The notes under the pieces were generated by a model. It was not told the DNA's origin and did not search any database. It saw only the letters and a program-made list of their open reading frames with translations. Shown here piece after piece: positions 43,307 through 51,120 of a stretch of 59,897 nt of DNA (its first letter is position 1; every line of letters starts with the position of its first letter). This DNA comes from a bacterium. Lineage in GTDB: Bacteria > Desulfobacterota > DSWW01. The stretch is taken from the NCBI GenBank assembly GCA_028277985.1, contig JANQFG010000147.1, forward strand, positions 1 to 59,897. The letters are read 5' to 3'. The translations under genes and the position numbers were made by a program.

Positions 43307-43331
43307 CCCTGAAAACTGAAAGGGGAAGCAG

Positions 43332-43802
43332 ATGAACGGAAGAGCACTGGTTCTTTTCGCTGCCGTCTTCACGATGTGTCTTTCCGCAGGTACGGTTTCG
43401 GTCGCCACGGCGCAGGAGATTGTGCAGACGACCTGTCCCGTCATGGTGGGCAACAAGATCGACCCGAACATATTCACCGAGTACGAGGGAAAGAAGGTCT
43501 ACTTCTGCTGCATGAAGTGCAAGGCTGCGTTCGAGGCGAGTCCGGAGAAGTACCTGGGCCTCCTGCCGCAATTTGCCTCCACGGAAGCCGGGAGTGCCGA
43601 ACGGTCCGGGTTCAATCCCGGGCAGTACATCGAGGCCTTCGGCCTGGCGACCCTTTCTTTGCTCATCGTTACGTTCCTCTGCGGCTTCTTCATGAAGAAG
43701 AACCCGAAATTGCTCCACCCTTGGCACAAGAGGCTTGCCTATGTCACGATCATTGTGGCATTGTGCCATGCCACGCTCGTCATGCTCGCCCACAACCTCT
43801 AA
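43332..43802 (+). CDS. YHS-like protein fused to a histidine-bearing membrane domain
   Basis: Protein of 156 residues. Signal segment and Cys pattern repeat those of the gene at 36662: CPVMVG (Cys35), YEGKKVYFCCMKC (Cys59, Cys60, Cys63). After residue 97 two hydrophobic helices follow: FGLATLSLLIVTFLCGFF and AYVTIIVALCHATLVML, with LLHPWHKR between them and His129, His132, His146, His154. The histidines could bind heme or metal as in small cytochrome-b561-like proteins, but this is inference. It ends the efflux operon, 25 bases after the pump gene. GGGGAAGC precedes the ATG. Confidence 0.8.
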   Translation: MNGRALVLFAAVFTMCLSAGTVSVATAQEIVQTTCPVMVGNKIDPNIFTEYEGKKVYFCCMKCKAAFEASPEKYLGLLPQFASTEAGSAERSGFNPGQYIEAFGLATLSLLIVTFLCGFFMKKNPKLLHPWHKRLAYVTIIVALCHATLVMLAHNL

Positions 43803-43828
43803 CCCTTTCGAAAAGAGGGCAACGCACC

Positions 43829-44980
43829 ATGACCGACGGCCGAGTGAGTCCGTTTGCCAGCCCGACCCCCGGACTTCGGATCAAACAGGGAGGCCCGCCA
43901 CTCCGGCGGCCGGACCCGGCAGATGTGGCCGCCTTCCCTGAAAGGGCGAAAGCTCTGGTCGAAGACACGTGGGCATCTCAATCAGCTTGCGTGGAGCGTG
44001 GGGATTACGGATTGAAGTGGCTCGAGGGCAAACACTTCCTGCTCGTAGGTGCCACCGGCTCCGGTGTCGGTGGTGCGCTTGCCACGGCCGTGCTGAACTT
44101 GCTCGGGGGCTCGGGCAGCCTGACCATCGTGGCCCGTGACCTGAAGCGATCTCTGGGCTACCAGAGTGCCCTGGTGCTGCAGGAAAAGGCGGAGCAGGCC
44201 GGGCTCGGGAACCGATTCCATTTTCTGAACAGGGGTGCGGCCCTGGAAGGGGAGCGGTTCGACGAGATCGTTCAGGCGGTGAGGGACGCAGGTGCAGACA
44301 GGGTTGTCTACGTGAATACGGTTGCCGCCGCCATGTCCGGCCTGCTGCCCGGATTCCCACCCGTCTACGTAAGAGATGTAGATGAGGAGGGACTGTTCGA
44401 ATGGGAACTCACGCCCCTCGACGAGAGAAGCATCGAGGCAACGACGCTCACCATGGGAACCATGGCGATCGAAATGCCGGACGCCCTTCAGCAAGCGGGT
44501 GTGCCGGTAGAAGCGGCCGCCTATGCCGACTGGCGCGGAAGTGTCGACCTGAGCAGCCGGGACCCGGCCTCGCCCGACTACGGCCGGCAGGGTGCCTACT
44601 CTACCAGCCTCTACCTCCCAAAGGAGATCATCCAGACCGCGACTTCTGCCGCCTACCTCGCAAGGAAGAGGCCGACCATCGACTGCTTCCTGCCCGTGAT
44701 GAAGACCCAGGCACTGAGCATGGTTCCGGGTGCGATGGCCATGGCCTACCTGTACGAGACACTGATGGAGAAGGAAGGAATACGAACCATCTACCCGCCC
44801 GAGCTTGCCCTCGGCATGCTGGACCGCATCGGCAAGGCCGTCCAGGGCGAGAGCGACAACCCCTTCCCGAGACTCGACCTTCACGAGGCGGCCCTGGATT
44901 TGTGGTTCCTCGAGGTTCTCACCCGCCTGAACGAGGACGAAAGCAGCGACTTCTACTTCAAACGCTGGATACGAACCTAA
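43829..44980 (+). CDS. Rossmann-fold reductase, FabV-like (weak)
   Basis: Protein of 383 residues from ATG 43829 (AGAGGGCAACGCACC upstream); the earlier open frame overlaps the YHS gene and is not coding. A nucleotide-binding loop is seen at LLVGATGSGVGGALATAVL and a central domain with the IVARDLKRSLGYQSAL and DRVVYVNTVAAAM segments. The general order recalls trans-2-enoyl-CoA/ACP reductases (FabV/TER group, with their LGYQSA and YSTSLYLPKE-type stretches), yet the similarity I can judge is loose. A short-chain reductase of unknown substrate is the safest statement. It follows the efflux operon by 26 bases but its link to it is unclear. Confidence 0.5.
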   Translation: MTDGRVSPFASPTPGLRIKQGGPPLRRPDPADVAAFPERAKALVEDTWASQSACVERGDYGLKWLEGKHFLLVGATGSGVGGALATAVLNLLGGSGSLTIVARDLKRSLGYQSALVLQEKAEQAGLGNRFHFLNRGAALEGERFDEIVQAVRDAGADRVVYVNTVAAAMSGLLPGFPPVYVRDVDEEGLFEWELTPLDERSIEATTLTMGTMAIEMPDALQQAGVPVEAAAYADWRGSVDLSSRDPASPDYGRQGAYSTSLYLPKEIIQTATSAAYLARKRPTIDCFLPVMKTQALSMVPGAMAMAYLYETLMEKEGIRTIYPPELALGMLDRIGKAVQGESDNPFPRLDLHEAALDLWFLEVLTRLNEDESSDFYFKRWIRT

Positions 44981-45039
44981 GAGATCGCTGCTCGGCTGGC
45001 CGGTCTCCCCGTCTCCTTTCCCCCGTGAGTCCTTTCTCG

Positions 45040-45093
45040 TTGACCTGAGAAGGAAGTGCGGCGTATAATGGGTTCGTGCAGTTAGAAACGACG
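45040..45093 (+). promoter_or_regulatory. promoter and AAACGACG leader motif
   Basis: TTGACC (45040-45045), 18-base spacer, TATAAT (45064-45069) is a strong sigma70 promoter for the propeller gene at 45204. AAACGACG (45086-45093) begins 17 bases after the -10, as at 18674. The rest of the leader up to 45203 includes the small hairpin CCTGGCTCCGCCAGG. Confidence 0.65.
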
Positions 45094-45203
45094 TTATTTA
45101 GTGTATTAGACTCACGTCCAGTAGCTCCGGATATGCTCTCAGGTGAACCGCCGGTCTGGTTGCCTGGCTCCGCCAGGGTCCGACCAGGAAAGGGGAAGCC
45201 CCG

Positions 45204-47879
45204 ATGCAGAGACCAAGGAAGGCGCTCCTTCTGACCGTCGCTCTGATTGTCGGATGGGGAGCCGCGTGTGCGAACGAGGTGCTAGCCGATGAGTTGCCGC
45301 CTTTACCCGCGTGGAAGAGGACCTACTCAGGTATTGCCGAAGGCGACGATTACCCGGAGGCCCTGACAGTTGACGCCTGGGGCAATACGTACGTGACCGG
45401 CAGGAGTGGGAATGATTTCGCAACGGTGAAATACGATCCTGACGGCAACCAGCTCTGGGCTGTCCGTTACGATGGTCCTTATGGGGGCTATGACTTTCCC
45501 CTTGGTGTTGCCACCGACGATGAAGGGGGGGGCTATGTATTTGGAAGCAGCCAGTCCGGCTCGCTTGTGTCCGACCACCTTACCCTGAAGTACGACGCGG
45601 ACGGAAACATGCTCTGGGAATCCAGGTACCCTGCAGAGGATTCGATTCCCCGAGGAGGGATCGCAGTGGATTCGTCCGGATACTCCTACGTATTCGGGAG
45701 GACCACGATCAAAATGGACCCGAGCGGGAGTGTGCTGTGGACGGCACCCGCCGGATACAATTTCCGTTCGATTCGTATTGACGGTCAAGGAAATGTGTAC
45801 TTGGCCGGTGGGTCGGGTAACATGTATACGAAGAAGTACGACACGGACGGCAACCAACTTTGGATGGCCATCTATGATGGCCCGATTGGAAGATTTGACG
45901 AGGCCTACTCCCTCGCAGTCGACGACATGGGCAACGCTTACATTACGGGGAGGAGTATGGGTTGGGACTCGGCGGAGGGCTACGACTACGCAACGGTGAA
46001 ATACGATCCGGATGGCAACGAGGAATGGGTCGCCCGTTACAACGGGCCGGACGATGACACAGACTATCCTCTGTGCGTCGGAGTAGACGCGGCGGGCAAC
46101 GTATATGTCACTGGAAATACGGATGGCTGGCCATCGGGTCCACTGACTACGATCAAATACGATTCCTCGGGTCAAGAACTCTGGGTGGCGAATTACATGG
46201 AGGGAGGCGAGGGCAGGCGCCTGGCCGTGGATGCAGGAGGCAATGTCTACGTTATGGGAGCCTCTGAAGAGAGAGTTTTCCTGATCATCAAATACGACCC
46301 GGAGGGGAATGAACTTTGGGTTGATGAGCGAACGATCGGGAATCGCGCGTGGCCCAGAGGCATTGAGGTCGATCCGGCAGGACACCCCGTCGTGACCGGG
46401 TGGGTCGAGGACACTGCCTATTCGGGACCTGGCGACTACATTACGCTCAAGCTCGATGACGAGGGCAATTCACTCTGGTCGGTCCGCTACGGTAGTGATC
46501 GGCCCGGCAACACAACCGTGCGGGACATGGTGGTGGATCATGAAGGCAGCGTGATTGTAGGAGGGAGCATCGAGGAGTCGGGACATTCTGATACGGATTC
46601 TCTGATCGCCAAGTACAGCCCCTACGGAGACCTCCTCTGGACGGCTCGCCACGAATCTCTCGCCAACGGCCAGGACAAGGTGGAAGCTTTGACCGTGGAT
46701 ATAGAGAACAACATCATTGTTGCGGGCTACAGCGATCCGGAAGATTCAGGAGAGAAGGGCGTAACGATCAAGTACGACCCTAGCGGCAATGCGCTTTGGG
46801 TCACCCCGGCCTATGGCCCAGGTGAAGGGTTCGACCGCCCCGTTTCCGTTGACACGGATGCTTCGGGTAACGTCTACGTTGCAGGCAACGCAGTCGTAGA
46901 AGAATCCGTATACGATCTGGTCTTGGCCAAGTATGACCCGGAGGGGAACGAACTCTGGCTTGTGAGATTCGACGGCACGGGTGGCGGTGAATGCAGCGAT
47001 TTCGTGGAAGACCTGGCTTTGGATGCGGCCGGCAATGCATATCTTACGGGAACCAGTTGCGATGACCTTGCCACACTCAAATACGACTCGAACGGCAACC
47101 TGCTCTGGATTGTCCAATATGACGGGCCCGGAGCCGGCGAGGATTCGGGGAGCGCCATCGCAGTGCGTTCTTCAATGAGTGTGTATGTTACGGGCCGGAG
47201 CGAGAGTGCGGAGACTGGGCCTGACATCGTGACCATCATGTATGATCTAGACGGAAACGAGGTGTGGGCATCTCGCTACGAAGGCAGTCTTGCCGCCGGA
47301 GAAGAGGCCCCGTATGCGATTGCGCTTGGTACGAATGGCGAGGTATACGTGACCGGAGAGAGTGACACGAATTACCTCACCATTAGATACAGTCAGGTCG
47401 GCGAAGAGGTCTGGGTCGCATCCTATAAGCCGGAAATCAGTGTGCCATCCGATATCGTTGTGGACGATCGTGGGGACATCATGGTGACCGGCACGTCCCA
47501 TTTCCAGGACTCATCTGCAAGGATCTGCACAGTGAAGTACGATGGGGATGGCAGCGAGCTCTGGGCTGAATGCTATGGCGAACCGGTGATGGGCTCCGGC
47601 ACAATTCTTCAGTTGGGTTTGAATCCCGTCACCGGATTGAGAGAGGGCAGTTTCTACCTGGCTACGACCGGATCGGGGCCCGGCGGTCTTCCGGATTTCC
47701 TGACGATTAAGTACTCGCCCGTCAGCGAATCCTCGTGGAGCGCTGCCTCGACGCTGGAATCAAGGCGCGAGGGGTCCGTCCGTGCGGAGACTTCTAAGAT
47801 CCTGTGTGCTATCCTCAGCCTGCTCATTCCCCTTGCCGTGGTGATTCTGCGATTCGGGATTCGTCCGGGCAAGGGGTGA
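45204..47879 (+). CDS. secreted SBBP-type beta-propeller protein with C-terminal membrane tail
   Basis: Large exported protein of 891 residues. A signal segment (ALLLTVALIVGWGAACA) precedes some sixteen repeats of about 50 residues, each with a VDxxGNxYVTG strand and a TVKYDPDGNxLW strand, the wording of SBBP/PQQ-like propeller repeats. No enzyme motif. The C terminus is a hydrophobic helix (ILCAILSLLIPLAVVILRF) with a basic tail GIRPGKG, similar in position to the tail of the gene at 18715, suggesting membrane or cell-wall attachment. Function unknown; adhesion or binding is inference. Own promoter upstream. Confidence 0.88.
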   Translation: MQRPRKALLLTVALIVGWGAACANEVLADELPPLPAWKRTYSGIAEGDDYPEALTVDAWGNTYVTGRSGNDFATVKYDPDGNQLWAVRYDGPYGGYDFPLGVATDDEGGGYVFGSSQSGSLVSDHLTLKYDADGNMLWESRYPAEDSIPRGGIAVDSSGYSYVFGRTTIKMDPSGSVLWTAPAGYNFRSIRIDGQGNVYLAGGSGNMYTKKYDTDGNQLWMAIYDGPIGRFDEAYSLAVDDMGNAYITGRSMGWDSAEGYDYATVKYDPDGNEEWVARYNGPDDDTDYPLCVGVDAAGNVYVTGNTDGWPSGPLTTIKYDSSGQELWVANYMEGGEGRRLAVDAGGNVYVMGASEERVFLIIKYDPEGNELWVDERTIGNRAWPRGIEVDPAGHPVVTGWVEDTAYSGPGDYITLKLDDEGNSLWSVRYGSDRPGNTTVRDMVVDHEGSVIVGGSIEESGHSDTDSLIAKYSPYGDLLWTARHESLANGQDKVEALTVDIENNIIVAGYSDPEDSGEKGVTIKYDPSGNALWVTPAYGPGEGFDRPVSVDTDASGNVYVAGNAVVEESVYDLVLAKYDPEGNELWLVRFDGTGGGECSDFVEDLALDAAGNAYLTGTSCDDLATLKYDSNGNLLWIVQYDGPGAGEDSGSAIAVRSSMSVYVTGRSESAETGPDIVTIMYDLDGNEVWASRYEGSLAAGEEAPYAIALGTNGEVYVTGESDTNYLTIRYSQVGEEVWVASYKPEISVPSDIVVDDRGDIMVTGTSHFQDSSARICTVKYDGDGSELWAECYGEPVMGSGTILQLGLNPVTGLREGSFYLATTGSGPGGLPDFLTIKYSPVSESSWSAASTLESRREGSVRAETSKILCAILSLLIPLAVVILRFGIRPGKG

Positions 47880-47949
47880 CCGCAACGACGAAGCGGCGGA
47901 TATTTCTTCTCGTCGCAACGCGAACGACCGACGCAGGCGGAGTCCCACA

Positions 47950-48153
47950 GTGAAGTGCAAGAACCACCCGGAGAAGGATGTCGTGGCCGTGTGCCAGAAG
48001 TTCGGACACGGGTACTGCCTCCAGTGCTGCCGGGAGACGGAAGAAGGAAAGGGATGCGCCTGCTCGTCTCCGGACGACCACTGCAAGTTCCGGCAGGAGT
48101 GTCTGATACATTTCACCGACAGGAGAAGGAAGAAGGGGCTGAAGGGATTGTAG
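47950..48153 (+). CDS. small Cys-rich zinc-finger-like protein
   Basis: Protein of 67 residues with GTG start at 47950. It resembles a B-box-like zinc finger: CKNHPEKDVVAVC then YCLQCC, a second set GCACSSPDDHC and ECLIHF, and a basic RRRKKGLKGL tail. About ten Cys and four His could bind two or three zinc ions. Function unknown. No good ribosome site; reading frame bias and Cys pattern support it. It lies 70 bases after the propeller gene and is convergent with the PilZ-XRE gene. Confidence 0.55.
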   Translation: MKCKNHPEKDVVAVCQKFGHGYCLQCCRETEEGKGCACSSPDDHCKFRQECLIHFTDRRRKKGLKGL

Positions 48154-48161
48154 CGGGAGGG

Positions 48162-48848
48162 CTACACTGCGTACCGGGTCGGCAGGACCTCTACTTCCGG
48201 TCCCTCTTCTGTGTACGGGTCGTCTCCCAGAAGATTGTCAAGAGACACCCCCAGCCCAGCGGCGAGACTCTCGAGAATGTCCTTGGGGGGCGTTTTTTCC
48301 ATCCCGTACTCGATCTGTACGATGCGGTCGTGGGGAACACCCGTCAGGTCGGACAGCTCGGATACGGTTAGCTCCAGCACGGTCCTCAGGCCTCGGATCC
48401 GGTCCTTGAGCATCCGGCAGGTCTCGAGAACATCGACCTCGGCGATCTCCAGGATGTTCGTGGTCAGGTATTCCCTGTCCTTGCTCGAAAGCTTCGTGAA
48501 CTCGATACCCAGAAGATAGCCCTTGTCGCTCTTCCGGATATTCCGGACGGTCCCCGAGCACTTGATGGTTCGCTTGTCCGGTATGATGACCGTGAGTGCC
48601 AGGCGGGTATCCGGTACGAGGGTGGACTCGCACGAAAGGCTCAAGCCCTTTGGCCCGATGTCGACGACTCTGGCGGGCTCTGCCTTGCCCAGGGTGAAGG
48701 GAAATCCCTTTCGCCTGATCGTGGCAGGAATATCTCTGACCTTGACCCGCGGAGAAGATCTGCCCTGCATGTTGACGGATTCCCTCTGTTCCATCGTCCG
48801 AAAACGAAAAACGGCGCTCCCCAGATGATCTAGCAACGAACGTGCCAT
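48162..48848 (-). CDS. PilZ domain - XRE helix-turn-helix fusion
   Basis: Protein of 228 residues. A PilZ domain covers about residues 30-135: the c-di-GMP motif RxxxR is at Arg34-Arg38 (RVKVR) and the DxSxxG motif appears as DIGPKG (63-68), with Ser replaced by Gly; GLLSxE-like strands and LLGIEFTKLSSKDREYL end it. Residues about 152-208 form a helix-turn-helix of the XRE type (LTVSELSDLTGVPHDRIVQIE, LAAGLGVSLDNLL). Expected role: transcription factor that responds to c-di-GMP, if the ligand site works. Later ATG codons (residues 19 and 27) are also possible starts. Convergent with the small Cys-rich gene; own promoter upstream. Confidence 0.8.
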   Translation of the reverse strand: MARSLLDHLGSAVFRFRTMEQRESVNMQGRSSPRVKVRDIPATIRRKGFPFTLGKAEPARVVDIGPKGLSLSCESTLVPDTRLALTVIIPDKRTIKCSGTVRNIRKSDKGYLLGIEFTKLSSKDREYLTTNILEIAEVDVLETCRMLKDRIRGLRTVLELTVSELSDLTGVPHDRIVQIEYGMEKTPPKDILESLAAGLGVSLDNLLGDDPYTEEGPEVEVLPTRYAV

Positions 48849-48876
48849 TAGTCCGGAACTTGAGGATTCCGGTTTA

Positions 48877-48903
48877 ACTATACGATTTCGTTTATTTTTG
48901 CAA
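48877..48903 (-). promoter_or_regulatory. candidate promoter of the PilZ-XRE gene
   Basis: On the minus strand TTGCAA, a 15-base spacer and TATAGT lie 29-55 bases before the start codon in AT-rich DNA. The spacer is shorter than optimal, so support is moderate. Confidence 0.35.
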
Positions 48904-49008
48904 TAGGTTTAAGAAAAAAGATTCTTGGGTGGGAAAGGCCCCTCTCCGCGCATTCCTGAACTTTTTTCGCAGCTGCCACGATTCGAGGCCCCGGGGCTGC
49001 CCTCCTAC

Positions 49009-50262
49009 TCAGGCCAGGTCCAGATTGCCCTGGTCGTCAAAGCACCATTCCGACGGCCCTTCCAGCACATCGACAGATCTGGTCAAGGCCTTCAGGAGGC
49101 TTTCCGAGACCTCCATTTCCTCCAGGTTCAGGGTGTTGCGAATCCGCCCGATCTTCAGGTTCCGGAGGTCGGGCTGGTTGCATGTGGACACGGCCGCCTC
49201 GATGGCCATCCGGTCGCAGGGCAGGGCCATGGGAACTCGAGCCCTCTCCACAAAGGTGCTGGTCATGGCGTTCGCGTGCATGCTCGGCGGGTCCATGGCC
49301 TGGACCACGGCCCGGGTCGTTACGTCCGCCAGCCCGATTCCGTAGGCGTTTCCCTTGCTCCCGGCCGAGAGCCTCAGGACGGCAATCCGCTTGATCCGTG
49401 GTGCGTCCGGTTCCTTTTCCCCGGTGAGGAACCGGCGGCCGATCACATTCGTGTCCATGCCGGTGCCGGACAGGTTCTTGCCGAGGAATTCGACGATCAG
49501 GACGTCGGCCTCGTCGAAGGGGAGCATCGGCCTGAGGCGCCTCGCCTCTTCAAGAAGCGCGGGTTCGCGGGACATGATTTCATCGGCCTGCATCACCTCG
49601 ACCCTCTTCAATCGATCGAGCCCGTTCTCGAGCAGGGCGATTCCTGCGATCACCGGCGCGTGGCGAAGAACCACCTTTGCCTTCTCCGGCACCATGGTCG
49701 GGATCGCATGCGCGCCTTGGGTATGAACCAGGGTTGCGCCCGGCCGGAGGCCCAGCCCGACGGCAAGCATCTTTACGAGGCCGCTCTCGAATTCTCCCGA
49801 GTAGCTGGTATGCGGTTTGATCCGGTTGATTACGATGATCCCGTCGGCGTTGGCCGCGGACCGCGCGCAGTGAACCGGCATGCCCTCCGCCTGGCCGAGC
49901 ACGACAGTGTCGGGGTCGGCTTCAACAGGAGCGCCCACCGTCTGCTCGGTGATACCAAGCGCGGCAAGCAGATTTACCGGCCCTTCGGGTGGTTGTCCGC
50001 CGTGCGACCCCATGGCAGGCACGATGAAAGGCTCAGCGCCCAGGCTTTTCAACCAGGCGACCGTTAGCTGAAGCACCTCTGCGATACGGTCGATGCCCCT
50101 GCTGCCTGCGGTCAAGGCCACCCGCTTGCCCGGGCGGATCCGTCCCGCGAGCTGCTGGTCGACAAGGGAACGGTGCAGGGTCTGGGCCAGATCCGAGACC
50201 TCTTCTGCGTTGAGGTCCTGACGGATTCGAATCATGGAGGGCAGGTTCAGTGGCTCGTTCAT
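49009..50262 (-). CDS. nickel-pincer LarA-like isomerase homologue
   Basis: Protein of 417 residues of the LarA-N/DUF2088 family. Seen: TAGSRGIDRIAEVL, PAMGSHGG (the conserved His), NRIKPHTSYSGEFESGLVKMLAVGLG and later Arg/Lys-rich segments, the wording of large LarA-like groups thought to use the nickel-pincer cofactor for racemisation or epimerisation of hydroxy acids. The lactate racemase itself differs; the substrate here is unknown. No LarB, LarC or LarE is in the window. Its ATG overlaps the stop of the membrane-protein gene upstream by 4 bases (50259-50262), so the two are co-translated. Confidence 0.82.
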   Translation of the reverse strand: MNEPLNLPSMIRIRQDLNAEEVSDLAQTLHRSLVDQQLAGRIRPGKRVALTAGSRGIDRIAEVLQLTVAWLKSLGAEPFIVPAMGSHGGQPPEGPVNLLAALGITEQTVGAPVEADPDTVVLGQAEGMPVHCARSAANADGIIVINRIKPHTSYSGEFESGLVKMLAVGLGLRPGATLVHTQGAHAIPTMVPEKAKVVLRHAPVIAGIALLENGLDRLKRVEVMQADEIMSREPALLEEARRLRPMLPFDEADVLIVEFLGKNLSGTGMDTNVIGRRFLTGEKEPDAPRIKRIAVLRLSAGSKGNAYGIGLADVTTRAVVQAMDPPSMHANAMTSTFVERARVPMALPCDRMAIEAAVSTCNQPDLRNLKIGRIRNTLNLEEMEVSESLLKALTRSVDVLEGPSEWCFDDQGNLDLA

Positions 50263-50930
50263 GGCGCTATCGGGTCCTTCGGTCGTTCACCCTTCCTGTA
50301 GAAATGCATGACCCGCGGGCCCTGCTCCGGGTCGTCATCGTATGCGGAAGCCATGGCCAGCAATTGAAACGGGCAGACCACGAAGTGAAGCAGCCCCGCA
50401 GCGGGGAACATTGCAGACAGGCCGAAGATCGCCAGGGGGGGGAGTATGAACGCACACACCAAGAAGCCGAGGTGAGGAAAGAACCCTCCCCGGGCCGTTA
50501 ACAGATCCCTGGATTCCCGCATGGCTCCCCAGAGGCTCATCCCCTTGTCCACGATCAGCGCCGGAACATAGATCCACCAGGTGACCAGGGAGACGACCAG
50601 GATGAGAAGGGGGATGTAGGCCCACCAGATGAAAGCCATCAGAGCAGGTAGCACGACGCCCAGTCCCAGTCCGCCCGCCACCAGAAGGACACTCAGCAGG
50701 AGAAGGTGTCCCAGGTTCTGAAATCCGGAGGTGAGGTCGCCGAGACCCGGGGGACTCCCGGTTCGAAGATGGATCAGGCCTGCGTTCACGAAGCCGCCGA
50801 TCAACGGCCCGGCCAGCAGCCCGAATGTGAACATGCTTCCGTAAGCCACGATAGCTCCCATGACCAGGTACCGGATCACCCTGGAAGCGAAGAGCTTCGC
50901 GGCTATCTGAAGGTGTTTCCAAATCTCCAT
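50259..50930 (-). CDS. polytopic membrane protein
   Basis: Protein of 223 residues with five or six helices (YLVMGAIVAYGSMFTFGLLA, LLLLSVLLVAGGLGLGVVL, LLILVVSLVTWWIYVPALIV, LGFLVCAFILPPLAIFGL) and a short polar tail. It resembles loosely the integral DUF975/YciC-like proteins with a DKGMSLWGAMRESRDL amphipathic segment. Function unknown. It is translationally coupled to the LarA-like gene, so a membrane role such as substrate uptake is possible but unproved. Start ATG 50930 follows GGGGAAGAAACC. Confidence 0.75.
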   Translation of the reverse strand: MEIWKHLQIAAKLFASRVIRYLVMGAIVAYGSMFTFGLLAGPLIGGFVNAGLIHLRTGSPPGLGDLTSGFQNLGHLLLLSVLLVAGGLGLGVVLPALMAFIWWAYIPLLILVVSLVTWWIYVPALIVDKGMSLWGAMRESRDLLTARGGFFPHLGFLVCAFILPPLAIFGLSAMFPAAGLLHFVVCPFQLLAMASAYDDDPEQGPRVMHFYRKGERPKDPIAP

Positions 50931-51018
50931 GGTGGTTTCTTCCCCTGTTGAGAATCCTTTTGTCTGACCATTGTAATTCGGCTAGAATGAAAATCAACTC
51001 GGACGGGATTCCGCTTTT

Positions 51019-51103
51019 GTCGGGCTCCACATTTGTCGGGGCTCCACATTTGTCCTGGCGTCCAAATGTGTCGGGGTCCACATGTGCCCTGGCGGCCACA
51101 TGT
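51019..51103 (+). repeat. five tandem 16-18 base repeats upstream of pgi
   Basis: Five degenerate units start at 51019, 51035, 51052, 51070 and 51086, each with GTC(G/C)GGG then (C/G)CCACATTT or a CACATGT variant. The last lies 17 bases before the pgi GTG. Odd and even units differ consistently, and some contain CACATGTG palindromes. The repeats fill most of the leader. Confidence 0.7.
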
Positions 51104-51120
51104 GTCTGGGAGGAGAAGCT

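Noticed and set aside
45150..45200. CCTGGCTCCGCCAGG hairpin in the leader considered as a riboswitch
   Set aside because: No known c-di-GMP, cobalamin or other aptamer core was recognised around it.
48925..50067. 380-residue plus-strand frame opposite the LarA-like gene
   Set aside because: The minus-strand frame has clear family motifs; the plus frame is antisense in GC-rich DNA.
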